From Clostridiaceae bacterium (GTDB lineage: Bacteria; Bacillota; Clostridia; Acetivibrionales; Acetivibrionaceae): a stretch of 52,767 nt of DNA. Each line of letters starts with the position of its first letter. Position 1 is the stretch's first letter. The DNA lies in the NCBI GenBank assembly GCA_012519925.1, contig JAAYPF010000062.1, forward strand, positions 1 to 52,767. The letters run 5' to 3'. The notes below the pieces were generated by a model. The model worked only from the letters and a program-made list of their open reading frames with translations, was not told the origin of the DNA and did no database searches. This document shows positions 17,683 to 25,995 of this stretch, one piece after another. Made by a program: the position numbers and the translations under genes.

Positions 17683-18864
17683 TTAATTCCCTCTTTTCAC
17701 TTTTTCATATAACGGGGACATCTCCCTTAATCTTTCTACTATCAACGGAAGTACTTCCATCAGATAATCGACGTCTTCATGGGTATTCTCATCCCCAAAA
17801 CTTATTCTTAATGAACCGTGTGCAATCTCATGACTAAGTCCAATAGCTAAAAGTACATGTGATGGATCAAGAGAACCTGAAGTACAGGCAGAGCCACTAG
17901 AAGCAGCAATTCCTTTCATATCAAGCATCAATAATAGCGATTCTCCTTCAATGAATTCAAAGGAAAAATTCACATTCCCAGGCAATCTCTTATACCTGTC
18001 ACCATTTAATTTTATAAACGGTACTTTTTTTGTAATTTCCTCAATAGTCCTGTCCCTTAAATCTATCAATTTCTTATTATACTGCTCGAGGTTCTCCGTT
18101 GCAAGTTCAATAGCTTTTCCTAATCCAACTATACCTGGTACATTTTCCGTACTTGCTCTTCTTCCCCTTTCCTGAGCTCCTCCATGAAGAAAGGTTGTGA
18201 TTTTGACACCTTTTCTTATATATAAAGCACCTACGCCCTTAGGACCATAAAATTTATGGGCTGATAGTGATAATAAGTCTACATTTAATTCATTGACGTT
18301 TACAGGTATACTACCAATAGCTTGTACTGCATCGGTATGAAAATAAATATTATTTTCCTTTGCAATTTTCCCAATTTCAGCTATAGGTTGAATTGTACCA
18401 ATTTCGTTGTTAGCAAACATTATTGTTATCAAAATGGTATTGGGTTTAATTGCTTTTCTGACCTGTTCTACAGATACCAATCCGTTTTCATCTACAGGCA
18501 GATAAGTAACTTCAAAGCCGTCACTTTCGAGGTACTGACACGTGTGAAGCACTGCATGGTGTTCAATGGCTGTAGTAATTATATGGTTCCCTCTATCTTT
18601 GTTGGAATACGCAACCCCTTTAATTGCCCAGTTGTCAGCTTCAGAACCGGAACCTGTAAAAAATATTTCCCTAGTCATAGCCCCTAATGCCTTTGCAACT
18701 CTTTCCCTTGCTTCTTCTATAGCCTTTTTACTTTCCCTGCCAATACTGTATATTGAAGAAGCATTACCAAATTTATTTGTATAATAAGGCATCATTTCTT
18801 CAACAACTTCAGGTTTTACAGGTGTTGTCGCAGCGTGATCAAAATATATCATTTTGTTCTCCAT
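17683..18864 (-). CDS. iscS: Cysteine desulfurase (NifS/IscS type)
   Basis: A 393-aa PLP enzyme that converts cysteine to alanine and passes the sulfur to IscU and MnmA. 'YFDHAATTPV' opens the fold, the PLP Lys is in 'SAHKFYGPKG', 'HTDAVQAIG' holds the cofactor Asp, and the persulfide Cys is in 'SSGSACTSGSLDPSHV'. The short form of the mobile loop matches NifS-like clostridial enzymes. The SD 'AAGGAG' lies 8 nt before the ATG. It follows iscR with a 112-bp gap. Confidence 0.95.
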   Translation of the reverse strand: MENKMIYFDHAATTPVKPEVVEEMMPYYTNKFGNASSIYSIGRESKKAIEEARERVAKALGAMTREIFFTGSGSEADNWAIKGVAYSNKDRGNHIITTAIEHHAVLHTCQYLESDGFEVTYLPVDENGLVSVEQVRKAIKPNTILITIMFANNEIGTIQPIAEIGKIAKENNIYFHTDAVQAIGSIPVNVNELNVDLLSLSAHKFYGPKGVGALYIRKGVKITTFLHGGAQERGRRASTENVPGIVGLGKAIELATENLEQYNKKLIDLRDRTIEEITKKVPFIKLNGDRYKRLPGNVNFSFEFIEGESLLLMLDMKGIAASSGSACTSGSLDPSHVLLAIGLSHEIAHGSLRISFGDENTHEDVDYLMEVLPLIVERLREMSPLYEKVKRGN

Positions 18865-18976
18865 AATAAGTGCTCCTTACATTGTTTATTAAATATCTAA
18901 ATAAAATCTATTACTTTTTTATTTATTCCCTATAGTTTTATTATCAAAACAATAAATCGTAGTAATTTTGTAGGAA

Positions 18977-19426
18977 TTATATATAATAAATATAGGCATC
19001 ATCGGTATTACTCTTTTTGTATTCCTCTATTAAATCGTCTAAGGTAACCGAATCCACTGCCTCATTTACTTTATCTCTTATTTTTTTCCATACGATTTTC
19101 GTTACACATCTATCAGATTTTGAACATTTAATAGGATCATCTTCAACTACACATTCAACTGGTGCAAGAGAACCTTCTAAAGACCTTAATATCGAACCAA
19201 TGGTAATATTTTTAGGATCGTGGGCAAGTATATAACCGCCTTGTGCACCCCTAATACTTTTAAGATGTCCTGCTTTTCTAAGGGTTGCAAAAAGTTGCTC
19301 TAAATAGTTTTCTGAAATATCCTGTCTTTCTGCAATGCTTTTCAAAGGCACAGGCCCTTCACCGCCATGAAGTGCAAGATCAAGCATAGACTTCACACCG
19401 TAACGTCCCTTAGTAGATAATTTCAT
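18977..19426 (-). CDS. iscR: Rrf2-family regulator IscR
   Basis: A 149-aa Rrf2 winged-helix repressor. The N-terminal 'MKLSTKGRYGVKSMLDLAL' and 'SIRGAQGGYIL' (recognition helix and wing) are characteristic. Three cysteines for a [2Fe-2S] cluster occur in 'ECVVEDDPIKCSKSDRC'. It is expected to sense Fe-S status and repress its own operon. A suitable palindrome lies between its promoter and start codon. The C-terminus ends in 'DDAYIYYI'. Confidence 0.93.
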   Translation of the reverse strand: MKLSTKGRYGVKSMLDLALHGGEGPVPLKSIAERQDISENYLEQLFATLRKAGHLKSIRGAQGGYILAHDPKNITIGSILRSLEGSLAPVECVVEDDPIKCSKSDRCVTKIVWKKIRDKVNEAVDSVTLDDLIEEYKKSNTDDAYIYYI

Positions 19427-19439
19427 TTACAGACCTCCA

Positions 19440-19501
19440 ATTCCAAGTACTTTACTCGGTATTTCTAGAATAAGATTAGCACTGTAATAATTATTTGTCA
19501 A
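19440..19501 (-). promoter_or_regulatory. isc operon promoter and IscR-type operator
   Basis: Minus strand: TTGACA (19496-19501), 17-bp spacer, TAATCT (19473-19478). Just downstream is the imperfect inverted repeat ATACCGAGT-aaagt-ACTTGGAAT (19440-19462), a position and shape fitting Rrf2/IscR autoregulation. Confidence 0.7.
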
Positions 19502-19534
19502 TAGATATTTGCTCAAAATTTCAAAATTTTATGT

Positions 19535-19595
19535 AAAAAAACTACGGGGTATCGAACCCCTCCGTTTTTGCTCCTTTCATTTCATTCTAAGGAGC
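19535..19595. terminator. Two-hairpin terminator of the cheR operon; copy B of repeated element
   Basis: The hairpin GGGG-tatcgaa-CCCC is flanked by a T-run on the minus strand. A second hairpin GCTCCTT/AAGGAGC (19570-19595) adjoins it. It is homologous to the elements at 9104 and 21788. Confidence 0.7.
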
Positions 19596-19709
19596 GAAAC
19601 AAAATTTTTGAAATGGATTACCTCATTTCAAAAAATTATATGTCAAATATCAATACCTATCAAATTAGTATTTAGAAATGTATTTGTCTTAGCCTATGGA
19701 AAGATAACT

Positions 19710-19997
19710 CTAAAAAAGAGGACTGTAATATCTCGTTTTTAACATATCCGTTATTTCGTCAACTGTCTTGCCAAAAGAATTCACAATAAACACACCATAA
19801 TTTGCTCTTTTACCCATAGTCATTTCAGGCATATTATTTCTTGACACATAGGATATTTGGAAACTATCCCCCTCATATACAATTGCGTCAATAGGGTAAG
19901 AATAGGTCTCTAGGTCCACCACTTCAAAACCCTTTTCTTTAAGTCCGTTCTTAACTGCGTCTAATCCTTTTTGAACAGCAACTATAATAAAAACCAC
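19710..19997 (-). CDS. UPF0180 (YkuS-like) small protein
   Basis: A protein of about 93-95 aa resembling UPF0180/YkuS, a Firmicutes family with no known function. 'VAVQKGLDAVKNGLKEKGFEV' aligns by eye with the family N-terminus, and 'GVFIVNSFGKTVDEITDML' with its C-terminal half. The start codon is odd: the only GTG (19995-19997) lies inside the strong SD AGGAGGTG. The codons at normal spacing are ATT (19986-19988) or ATA, so a rare AUU/AUA start may be used. It is the third gene of the cheR operon, 44 bp after the 53-aa membrane protein gene. Confidence 0.7.
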   Translation of the reverse strand: MVFIIVAVQKGLDAVKNGLKEKGFEVVDLETYSYPIDAIVYEGDSFQISYVSRNNMPEMTMGKRANYGVFIVNSFGKTVDEITDMLKTRYYSPLF

Positions 19998-20041
19998 CTC
20001 CTACTATTAGTATTAGCAGGAAGTGGAATTAATATACAAGT

Positions 20042-20203
20042 TCATCTCTTTAATTCTTTTTTGTTCATAAACAATAGAAAATATGCAGAAATGGCTATAT
20101 ATATTATAAAACTGGCTTCAAGGAATTTTTTGAAGATTAAAATATTGAGAATCAAAAGTACAAAACCAATTAAAATAACCCAAGCAATTATTCTTTTTTT
20201 CAT
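20042..20203 (-). CDS. Small membrane protein, 53 aa, between cheR and the UPF0180 gene
   Basis: ATG at 20201-20203, SD 'AAAGGAGAG' at good spacing, and stop TGA at 20042-20044. The protein starts 'MKKRIIAWVILIGFVLLILN', has two hydrophobic segments (about 5-24 and 29-46) and ends in 'MNKKELKR'. Charge follows the positive-inside rule at both ends. It lies 19 nt after cheR. No family is recognised. The SD, operon spacing and membrane-protein composition make it a credible gene, although it is short. Confidence 0.7.
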   Translation of the reverse strand: MKKRIIAWVILIGFVLLILNILIFKKFLEASFIIYIAISAYFLLFMNKKELKR

Positions 20204-20222
20204 GCTTCTCTCCTTTCAAAAT

Positions 20223-21008
20223 CTATGTCAAGTCCCTTTCCTTCTGATAGAAAAAAGTTTGAATAGAGCGAAAATTATATTTATTATATAATATTATTTG
20301 TTCTGTGCTTCCAACAAAAAGTACTCCTTCGTCTTTTAATGACTTGTTAAACTTCATATATATATCGGTTTTTGCCTCTTCTGTAAAATATATCAAAACA
20401 TTTCTACATACTATAAGATCGCAATTTTGCGGATACGGATCCGCTAACAGGTTGTGGTGTTTAAACTCCACACACCTTTTAACCTCATCCTTTATTCTAT
20501 AATAATTTCCTTCAACAGTAAAATATTTATCCTTATATACATTAGGAAGATTAGCCACACTTTTGTCAAGGTAAATTCCAATTCTAGCCTTATTTAATAT
20601 ATCTTTATCTATATCTGTTGCTATTATTTTAATCTTATCTAAAGGCAAAAATTCATTTAGCACCATAACAAGAGTATAGGGCTCATCGCCACTAGAACAT
20701 GCCGCACTCCATATCTTTAGCTCTTTATTGTTTTGGAGGAGCATTGGAAGTATAATGGTCTTAAGTTTCATCCATTGTTCAGGATTTCTATAGAACTCAG
20801 AAACATTAATTGTCATAAAATTTATAAACTCATTATATAGCTTTAGATTAACTTTTAACTCCGCTACATAGGGTGCATAACCCCTAAAATTATTCTTACT
20901 AATAAGAGAGTCTAGTCTTCTTTTCATTTGTTTTTCCTTGTAAAGACTAAGATCAATTCCCGAAATTTTATATATTTCCTTCTTAAAGCCTTCATAATCC
21001 ATTATCAT
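20223..21008 (-). CDS. cheR: CheR-type chemoreceptor methyltransferase
   Basis: A 261-aa SAM-dependent enzyme that methylates glutamates on chemoreceptors. The N-terminal helical domain ('FKKEIYKISGIDLSLYKEKQ', 'RRLDSLI') is followed by the methyltransferase domain with 'NVSEFYRNPEQW', SAM-binding 'IWSAACSSGDEPYTLVM', 'IIATDIDKDIL' and 'DLIVCRNVLIYF'. The ATG at 21006-21008 is favoured because 'GGAG' lies 9 nt upstream; two earlier in-frame ATGs (21035, 21023) are poorly placed. No cheB or receptor gene is nearby. It heads a three-gene operon with two uncharacterised small proteins. Confidence 0.92.
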   Translation of the reverse strand: MIMDYEGFKKEIYKISGIDLSLYKEKQMKRRLDSLISKNNFRGYAPYVAELKVNLKLYNEFINFMTINVSEFYRNPEQWMKLKTIILPMLLQNNKELKIWSAACSSGDEPYTLVMVLNEFLPLDKIKIIATDIDKDILNKARIGIYLDKSVANLPNVYKDKYFTVEGNYYRIKDEVKRCVEFKHHNLLADPYPQNCDLIVCRNVLIYFTEEAKTDIYMKFNKSLKDEGVLFVGSTEQIILYNKYNFRSIQTFFYQKERDLT

Positions 21009-21114
21009 AGGATCATTCTCCATTCTCCGATACATTTTTTGTACTTCTCAAAGTTAATCAATAAAATTCGGTTGAAATATAAATGTTGTAGAGTAAATAG
21101 TATGCTCAAAACTC

Positions 21115-21516
21115 TTATGTTGAAAAAAACCTTTGTATTTCTATTCCGGCACTTTCTTCTGAGTCAGAGCTATGTATTAAATTTTCAAAGGGGTGAAACC
21201 CATAATCACCACGTATAGTGCCAATCGGCGACTCATGACAACTTGTTTTACCAACCATATTCCTTACTGTACTTATAGCATTTGAGCCACTTATTATCAT
21301 TACTACGACCGGTCCTGAGGTGATATAGCTTATCATATCTTCAAAAAAAGAATACTTCTTTACATGTTGATAATGCAAAAGTGCTAATTCTTTGTCAATA
21401 TTCATAACTTTCATTTGAATAATTGTGAGGTTTTTTCTTTCAAATCTTGAAATGATTTCACCTATGAGTTTTCTTCGAACTGCATCAGGTTTTAAGATAA
21501 CTAATGTCCTTTCCAT
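21115..21516 (-). CDS. ndk: Nucleoside diphosphate kinase
   Basis: A 133-aa enzyme that transfers phosphate from ATP to other NDPs through a phospho-histidine. It starts 'MERTLVILKPDAVRR', and the catalytic His is in 'NLIHSSDSEESAG'. 'GTIRGDYG' is a diverged form of the usual 'GTIRGDFA' block. The SD 'AAGGAGAG' precedes the ATG. Length is slightly under the family mean of about 140-150. It appears monocistronic. Confidence 0.95.
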   Translation of the reverse strand: MERTLVILKPDAVRRKLIGEIISRFERKNLTIIQMKVMNIDKELALLHYQHVKKYSFFEDMISYITSGPVVVMIISGSNAISTVRNMVGKTSCHESPIGTIRGDYGFHPFENLIHSSDSEESAGIEIQRFFST

Positions 21517-21787
21517 TTTCTCTCCTTAAGATGATTAATAAAATCGAATCCAATTTTTAACAGAGTTATTGAAACGTCTAAATAGATGCTTCGATAAAAT
21601 TTTGTAATCATTAAATAATTCTCATCTAATAGGTTTTGTGAATAAAATATTGTAGTAAGCTATTTGCCGAAATGACCTTACTGAACCATTACATAAACAT
21701 ATCATAATTTTAGCACATAATAACTAAAAAATAAAGATATAAAAACTGTTACATAATAAAAAGCATACTTTATTGTACGCTTTTTAT

Positions 21788-21850
21788 TACGCTTCTTTCA
21801 AACGAAGTGAAAGAGGCAAAAACGAAGGAGCAAGATGCCCCTTCGTTTTT
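21788..21850. terminator. Two-hairpin terminator of speD; copy C of repeated element (gap 21517-21867)
   Basis: The outer arms AAAAACGAAGG / CCTTCGTTTTT form the terminator for speD on the minus strand. An adjacent hairpin GCTTCTTTC/GAAAGAGGC (21791-21817) corresponds to the second hairpin of copy B. The rest of the 351-bp gap upstream of ndk is AT-rich with no other feature. Confidence 0.75.
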
Positions 21851-21867
21851 ATTTGTATCTATATAAA

Positions 21868-22242
21868 TTATAAATTTGCAACTTTAACAGGTTCTTCGAA
21901 TATCCCTCGTTTCACCTCGGTTGCAGTCATATGCTGAGCGTTAAAACGCTCCGTTAAGTAGTTACAGGCATCCCATGGGTTAACAGTATCACCACATGTA
22001 AATACATCAACTGCTGCATAGCCCAACTCTGGCCATGTATGAATCGCTAAATGTGATTCTGAAATAACTACAACTCCGCTTACACCCTGTGGGCTGAATT
22101 TATGGAACGCAACTTCCCTTATCTCAGCTCCAGCTTCAAGTGCGGATTCCACCATGATTTTTTCAATTTGACTGCGATTATTCAAAATTGCAGGATCGCA
22201 CCCGTAAATTTCTGCCAGTATATGACGGCCCAAAGTATTCAT
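21868..22242 (-). CDS. speD: S-adenosylmethionine decarboxylase proenzyme
   Basis: A 124-aa prokaryotic class 1B AdoMet decarboxylase, which supplies aminopropyl groups for spermidine. It self-cleaves before the Ser in '[13 protein letters not shown]' to form the pyruvoyl cofactor. '[17 protein letters not shown]' carries the catalytic His/Cys region. The SD 'GAAGGAGGAAA' fits. No speE or other polyamine gene is in the window. Confidence 0.96.
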   Translation of the reverse strand: MNTLGRHILAEIYGCDPAILNNRSQIEKIMVESALEAGAEIREVAFHKFSPQGVSGVVVISESHLAIHTWPELGYAAVDVFTCGDTVNPWDACNYLTERFNAQHMTATEVKRGIFEEPVKVANL

Positions 22243-22291
22243 TTTGTTTCCTCCTTCAAATTAAAAAAAATATCAACAACCTTTCTTGTCT

Positions 22292-22349
22292 TTGAAATTT
22301 TTTAGAATTTCAACAAAATTAATTTTAGCATGTTCCACTTAAAAGTCAA
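22292..22349 (-). promoter_or_regulatory. speD promoter with leader inverted repeat
   Basis: Minus strand: TTGACT (22344-22349), 16-bp spacer, TAAAAT (22322-22327). In the leader, an 8-bp inverted repeat TTGAAATT/AATTTCAA (22292-22313) could be an operator or small hairpin. Confidence 0.6.
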
Positions 22350-22463
22350 TACTTTTAGCGTAATTTTTTTATTTTCTTTGTTTATTAAAGATTATTCTAT
22401 TTTTTCTTTTATTTACTCTCTTTATTAAGCTGACTTATAAGTTTTTCTCAACGCTCACAACTA

Positions 22464-22506
22464 AAAAAGAGCTGTTGCATTAAATTTAGTGCAACAGCTC
22501 TTTTTA
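22464..22506. terminator. Terminator of the cmk-plsC-ispH operon
   Basis: A near-perfect hairpin, AAAAAGAGCTGTTGCA paired with TGCAACAGCTCTTTTT, with A- and T-runs at the ends. Its loop and right arm (TTTAGTGCAACAGC) match the hairpin at 52237. Apart from this and the speD promoter, the gap 22243-22584 shows nothing. Confidence 0.85.
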
Positions 22507-22584
22507 ATATTTCAATCAAAGAAAATTCGTTTTACATTCCTTGATTTTTATAATAATGTCAAACATCAGAATATCTAAAGTACA

Positions 22585-24645
22585 TTATTCTTTATCTTTT
22601 TCAAGAATGTCTCCTAAGGTTACTTCCATTTCTTCTTTGTGTTCTGAAGGTTCTTCGACTTTTTCACCGTCAGAATTTGCACTAGAAGTATTATCGTCAT
22701 CTTCACCTGCAGGGTCTATAGGTTTAACCTCTTTTATACTAAGGCTAATCTTTTTATTCTCTAAATCAAACTCAAGAAGCTTTGCATCTACCATCATTCC
22801 AGAAGTTAGAACATCTTCAGGTTTTGCAAGCCTCTTAGAAGAAATCTGTGAAATATGGACTAGACCGTCTATACCCTCTTCAAGCTCTACAAAAGCACCA
22901 AATGGAGCAAAACGGAGAACTTTAACATTAACAACGTCTCCAACCTTATATTTTTCACTAGCCTTAACCCAAGGATTGTCTTCTGTCCTTCTATAACCTA
23001 GGGATATTTTTCCCTTATCCTTTTTAAGGTCTAATATACTTACCTCGACTTTATCGCCAACTTTTACGATCTCCGATGGATGTTTTATTCTTGACCATGA
23101 AAGCTCTGATATGTGAATCAATCCATCCACACCGCCGATGTCAACAAAAGCTCCAAAGTCTGTAAGGCTTTTAACAACACCATTGTAGACTTTTCCAACT
23201 TCAACATCATTCCAAAACTCTTTAGATTTCTTTTCCTTTTCTTCTTCAAGAATAACCCTTGCAGAACCGACAAGCTTACGCTTTTTATCATTATATTCAA
23301 TAATTCTAATGTTAATCGGTTTCTTTAAAAACTCGTGAAGATCTTTTACAAACTTATCACTAATCTGTGATGCAGGAATAAAAATTCTTACACCTTTAGC
23401 ACTTGCTATAACTCCACCGTTTACAACTTCTACAACGATAGCTCTAACAGATGTCTTATCCTCATAAGCTTTTATAACTTCATCCCAAGATTTGATAGCA
23501 TCTAGGTGTTTCTTCGATAACAATACGTTGCCTTCACCATCATTAACCCTTTTTACATACACCTCAATTTTGTCCCCAACTTTTACTTCATCTGAAATTT
23601 TGAAGTCGGGTTCGTCAGTGTATTCTTCCAAAGGAATTATTCCATCGGATTTGTAGCCAAGGTCAACAAATATCTCGTCACTATTATAACCAATTACCTT
23701 TCCGGTAACTATGTCACCATCTCTTAAAGTAACCATCGACTTTTCGAAGGCATCCGCAAAATTCATTTCACTTTCTTTCTCATTCATTTCGACCTTTTGT
23801 TGATTGTTTAAATCACTCATTTTTTTTATAACCTCCTCAATTACCCAGTCCGGCGTAGAAGCTCCGGCAGAAATACCTATTTTATTAATTTTTTTTATAT
23901 CTACCGGTGGTAATTCACCGGAAGTTTCAACTTTATAAGTCAGAGGGCAATTTTCCTTACATATTTCATACAACTTTTGAGTATTTGAGCTGTGTTTGCC
24001 CCCTATAATTATCATCAAGTCCACTTTTTTTGATATCTCACTAGCTTCATTTTGGCGTGTACTTGTTGCAGTACAAATAGTATCAAACTTCTCAATTTTG
24101 CCATATTTATTTTCTAAGTATTTTATTAGCTTTTCCCATTTCTGCTTTGATAATGTAGTCTGAGCTACAACGCATATCTTGTCATTCTTTATTTCTAGCA
24201 TGTCCACATCTTCAATACTATCAACTACACTTGCTTTGTTGCTGCACCATCCGTCTATGCCTATCACTTCAGGATGGTTTTTATCACCAGCAATAATTAT
24301 ATCATAACCCTCTTTACTTTTCTCGTTTACCAGATTATGAATTTTTTTGACATAGGGGCATGTAGCATCTTTAAGTAATAAGCCCTTACTCTTAATATTA
24401 TCATAAATCTGTGGTATAACACCATGAGCTCTTATTACTATATGTCTTCCAGAGATAACATCATCTAATTTTTCAACTGCTTCCACGCCCTTAGAACTTA
24501 ATTGCTCTACAACCTGACCGTTATGAATTATCGGACCATAGGTGTAAAGCCCTGACTTTTCTGTTTCAAGCAGCTCATTAACAAGTTTTACAGCGTTATT
24601 TACTCCAAAACAAAAACCTGCTGACTTTGCAACAATAATCTCCAA
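22585..24645 (-). CDS. ispH: Bifunctional HMBPP reductase (IspH) / S1-domain protein
   Basis: A 686-aa natural fusion known from clostridia. Residues 1 to about 280 are IspH, which reduces HMBPP to IPP and DMAPP with a [4Fe-4S] cluster; the three Cys ligands are in 'AGFCFGVNNA', 'DATCPYV' and 'TICTATSTRQ', and the substrate His/Glu are in 'NHPEV'. Residues about 305-635 hold four S1 RNA-binding repeats (for example 'GVVKSLTDFGAFVDIGG' and 'FAPFGAFVELEEG'). An acidic tail follows. The start is TTG, directly abutting the plsC stop, with 'GGAGGAAAA' inside plsC, so translation is probably coupled. The S1 part may act as ribosomal protein S1 or a general RNA binder. Confidence 0.95.
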   Translation of the reverse strand: MEIIVAKSAGFCFGVNNAVKLVNELLETEKSGLYTYGPIIHNGQVVEQLSSKGVEAVEKLDDVISGRHIVIRAHGVIPQIYDNIKSKGLLLKDATCPYVKKIHNLVNEKSKEGYDIIIAGDKNHPEVIGIDGWCSNKASVVDSIEDVDMLEIKNDKICVVAQTTLSKQKWEKLIKYLENKYGKIEKFDTICTATSTRQNEASEISKKVDLMIIIGGKHSSNTQKLYEICKENCPLTYKVETSGELPPVDIKKINKIGISAGASTPDWVIEEVIKKMSDLNNQQKVEMNEKESEMNFADAFEKSMVTLRDGDIVTGKVIGYNSDEIFVDLGYKSDGIIPLEEYTDEPDFKISDEVKVGDKIEVYVKRVNDGEGNVLLSKKHLDAIKSWDEVIKAYEDKTSVRAIVVEVVNGGVIASAKGVRIFIPASQISDKFVKDLHEFLKKPINIRIIEYNDKKRKLVGSARVILEEEKEKKSKEFWNDVEVGKVYNGVVKSLTDFGAFVDIGGVDGLIHISELSWSRIKHPSEIVKVGDKVEVSILDLKKDKGKISLGYRRTEDNPWVKASEKYKVGDVVNVKVLRFAPFGAFVELEEGIDGLVHISQISSKRLAKPEDVLTSGMMVDAKLLEFDLENKKISLSIKEVKPIDPAGEDDDNTSSANSDGEKVEEPSEHKEEMEVTLGDILEKDKE

Positions 24646-25236
24646 CTAATTTTCCTCCAAAAGAGCATATACTTTTGACATAATACTTTGAGATATTTCA
24701 ACTAACTCACTATTAGTATATTTCTTATTTTTATCTAAATCAATACTAAAAGGCTTACCAAATACAACTTTTATTTTGCTAAAGGGTCTATATCTTCCTG
24801 AAACAGCTACCGGAATAATTGGGGCACCTGACTTCTGTGCGATTAATGCTACTCCAGGCTTAGCTCTTACTGTTTTTGCATCTTTCTTTTTCATTCTGGT
24901 TCCTTCGGGAAAGATACCAAATATTTCATTATTCTCTAGAAGCCTTAAAGAATTCTTAATTGCCTCAACATCTGCTTTACCCCTCTTCACAGGAAAAGCT
25001 CCTAGCCATCTAAAAAAGGCACCTAATATTGGATTTTTAAACAGCTCTTCCTTAGCCATATAGTGAACTAATCTCTTTAGCTTATATCCTATAAAAAACA
25101 TATCCATTTCACCGTTATGGTTAGCACATAATATTAATGGTCCGCTCTGTGGTACATTCTCAATACCAATAATTTGTACTCTGTATAGAAGTAAAAAAAC
25201 TATTTTCACAAAACCCCTAAATAAACTGATCAACAT
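24646..25236 (-). CDS. plsC: 1-acyl-sn-glycerol-3-phosphate acyltransferase
   Basis: A 196-aa membrane-associated acyltransferase that makes phosphatidic acid from lysophosphatidic acid. An N-terminal hydrophobic helix is followed by the HX4D motif 'NHNGEMD' and 'GIFPEGTR'. 'GAFPVKRGKAD' is a further family block. It overlaps cmk by 7 bp and abuts ispH, forming cmk-plsC-ispH, an arrangement common in clostridia. Acyl-donor type cannot be told. Confidence 0.94.
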   Translation of the reverse strand: MLISLFRGFVKIVFLLLYRVQIIGIENVPQSGPLILCANHNGEMDMFFIGYKLKRLVHYMAKEELFKNPILGAFFRWLGAFPVKRGKADVEAIKNSLRLLENNEIFGIFPEGTRMKKKDAKTVRAKPGVALIAQKSGAPIIPVAVSGRYRPFSKIKVVFGKPFSIDLDKNKKYTNSELVEISQSIMSKVYALLEEN

Positions 25237-25910
25237 ATGCCCTCTACCTGCTCCAATATTTTTGTAACTACTTCATCTATACTCATTATTGTAGTATCTA
25301 CTTCAATAGCATCCTGAGCTTTTGCCAAAGGTGCAAATGCACGGCTGCTGTCATTCTTATCACGGTATATAATATCCTTCTTTACTTCTTCAAAGGAAAC
25401 ATCCCTAATACCTTTAGACACTTGTTCATGATATCTTCTTTTTGCTCTTTCATCAATAGATGCGTTGAGAAAAATTTTTAATGTTGCATTCGGAAGTACA
25501 TATGTACCAATATCACGACCATCCATCACAACACTGCATTTTGATGCAATTTTTCTCTGAAGCTCAACCATCTTAATTCTTACTTCTGGTATTACGGCTA
25601 CATTTGATGCACCTAATGATACTTCAGGAGTTCTAATAAAATCACTTACATCTTCCCCGTCTAAATATATTCTCTGTTCTTCGTTTATATATTCAACTTT
25701 TATATTTATATCTTTGACAAGCTCTGATAATTTTTCTCCATTACTAGTGTCTATATTTTGCCTGATAGCCTTTAATGCTACAGCTCTATACATAGCTCCT
25801 GTATCAAGATAAACTATTTTTAGTTTTTTTGAAATTAATTTAGCAATTGTACTTTTACCTGCTCCTGCAGGTCCGTCAATAGCAATGGTTATATTTTTGT
25901 TACTTACCAT
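25230..25910 (-). CDS. cmk: Cytidylate kinase
   Basis: A 226-aa P-loop kinase converting (d)CMP to the diphosphate. It has Walker A 'GPAGAGKSTIAK', 'YLDTGAMYRAVALKA', 'VVMDGRDIGTYVLP' and 'RDKNDSSRAFAPLAKAQDA', all standard Cmk motifs, and normal length. The SD 'AGGAGAATT' precedes the ATG. It is the first gene of cmk-plsC-ispH, with translational overlap into plsC. Confidence 0.96.
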   Translation of the reverse strand: MVSNKNITIAIDGPAGAGKSTIAKLISKKLKIVYLDTGAMYRAVALKAIRQNIDTSNGEKLSELVKDINIKVEYINEEQRIYLDGEDVSDFIRTPEVSLGASNVAVIPEVRIKMVELQRKIASKCSVVMDGRDIGTYVLPNATLKIFLNASIDERAKRRYHEQVSKGIRDVSFEEVKKDIIYRDKNDSSRAFAPLAKAQDAIEVDTTIMSIDEVVTKILEQVEGIC

Positions 25911-25995
25911 GCATAATTCTCCTAATGTTTATTTATTGTTCTTCTCCTAAAAGGCATAAAAGAAAAAACGTATAATCATAGTTGCCCTGAATTTA

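Noticed and set aside
19540-19568. tRNA-like T-arm on the minus strand (GGGG-TTCGATA-CCCC)
   Set aside because: The 7-nt loop fits a T-loop, but there is no matching acceptor stem, anticodon arm or D-arm; it is the hairpin of a repeated terminator element.
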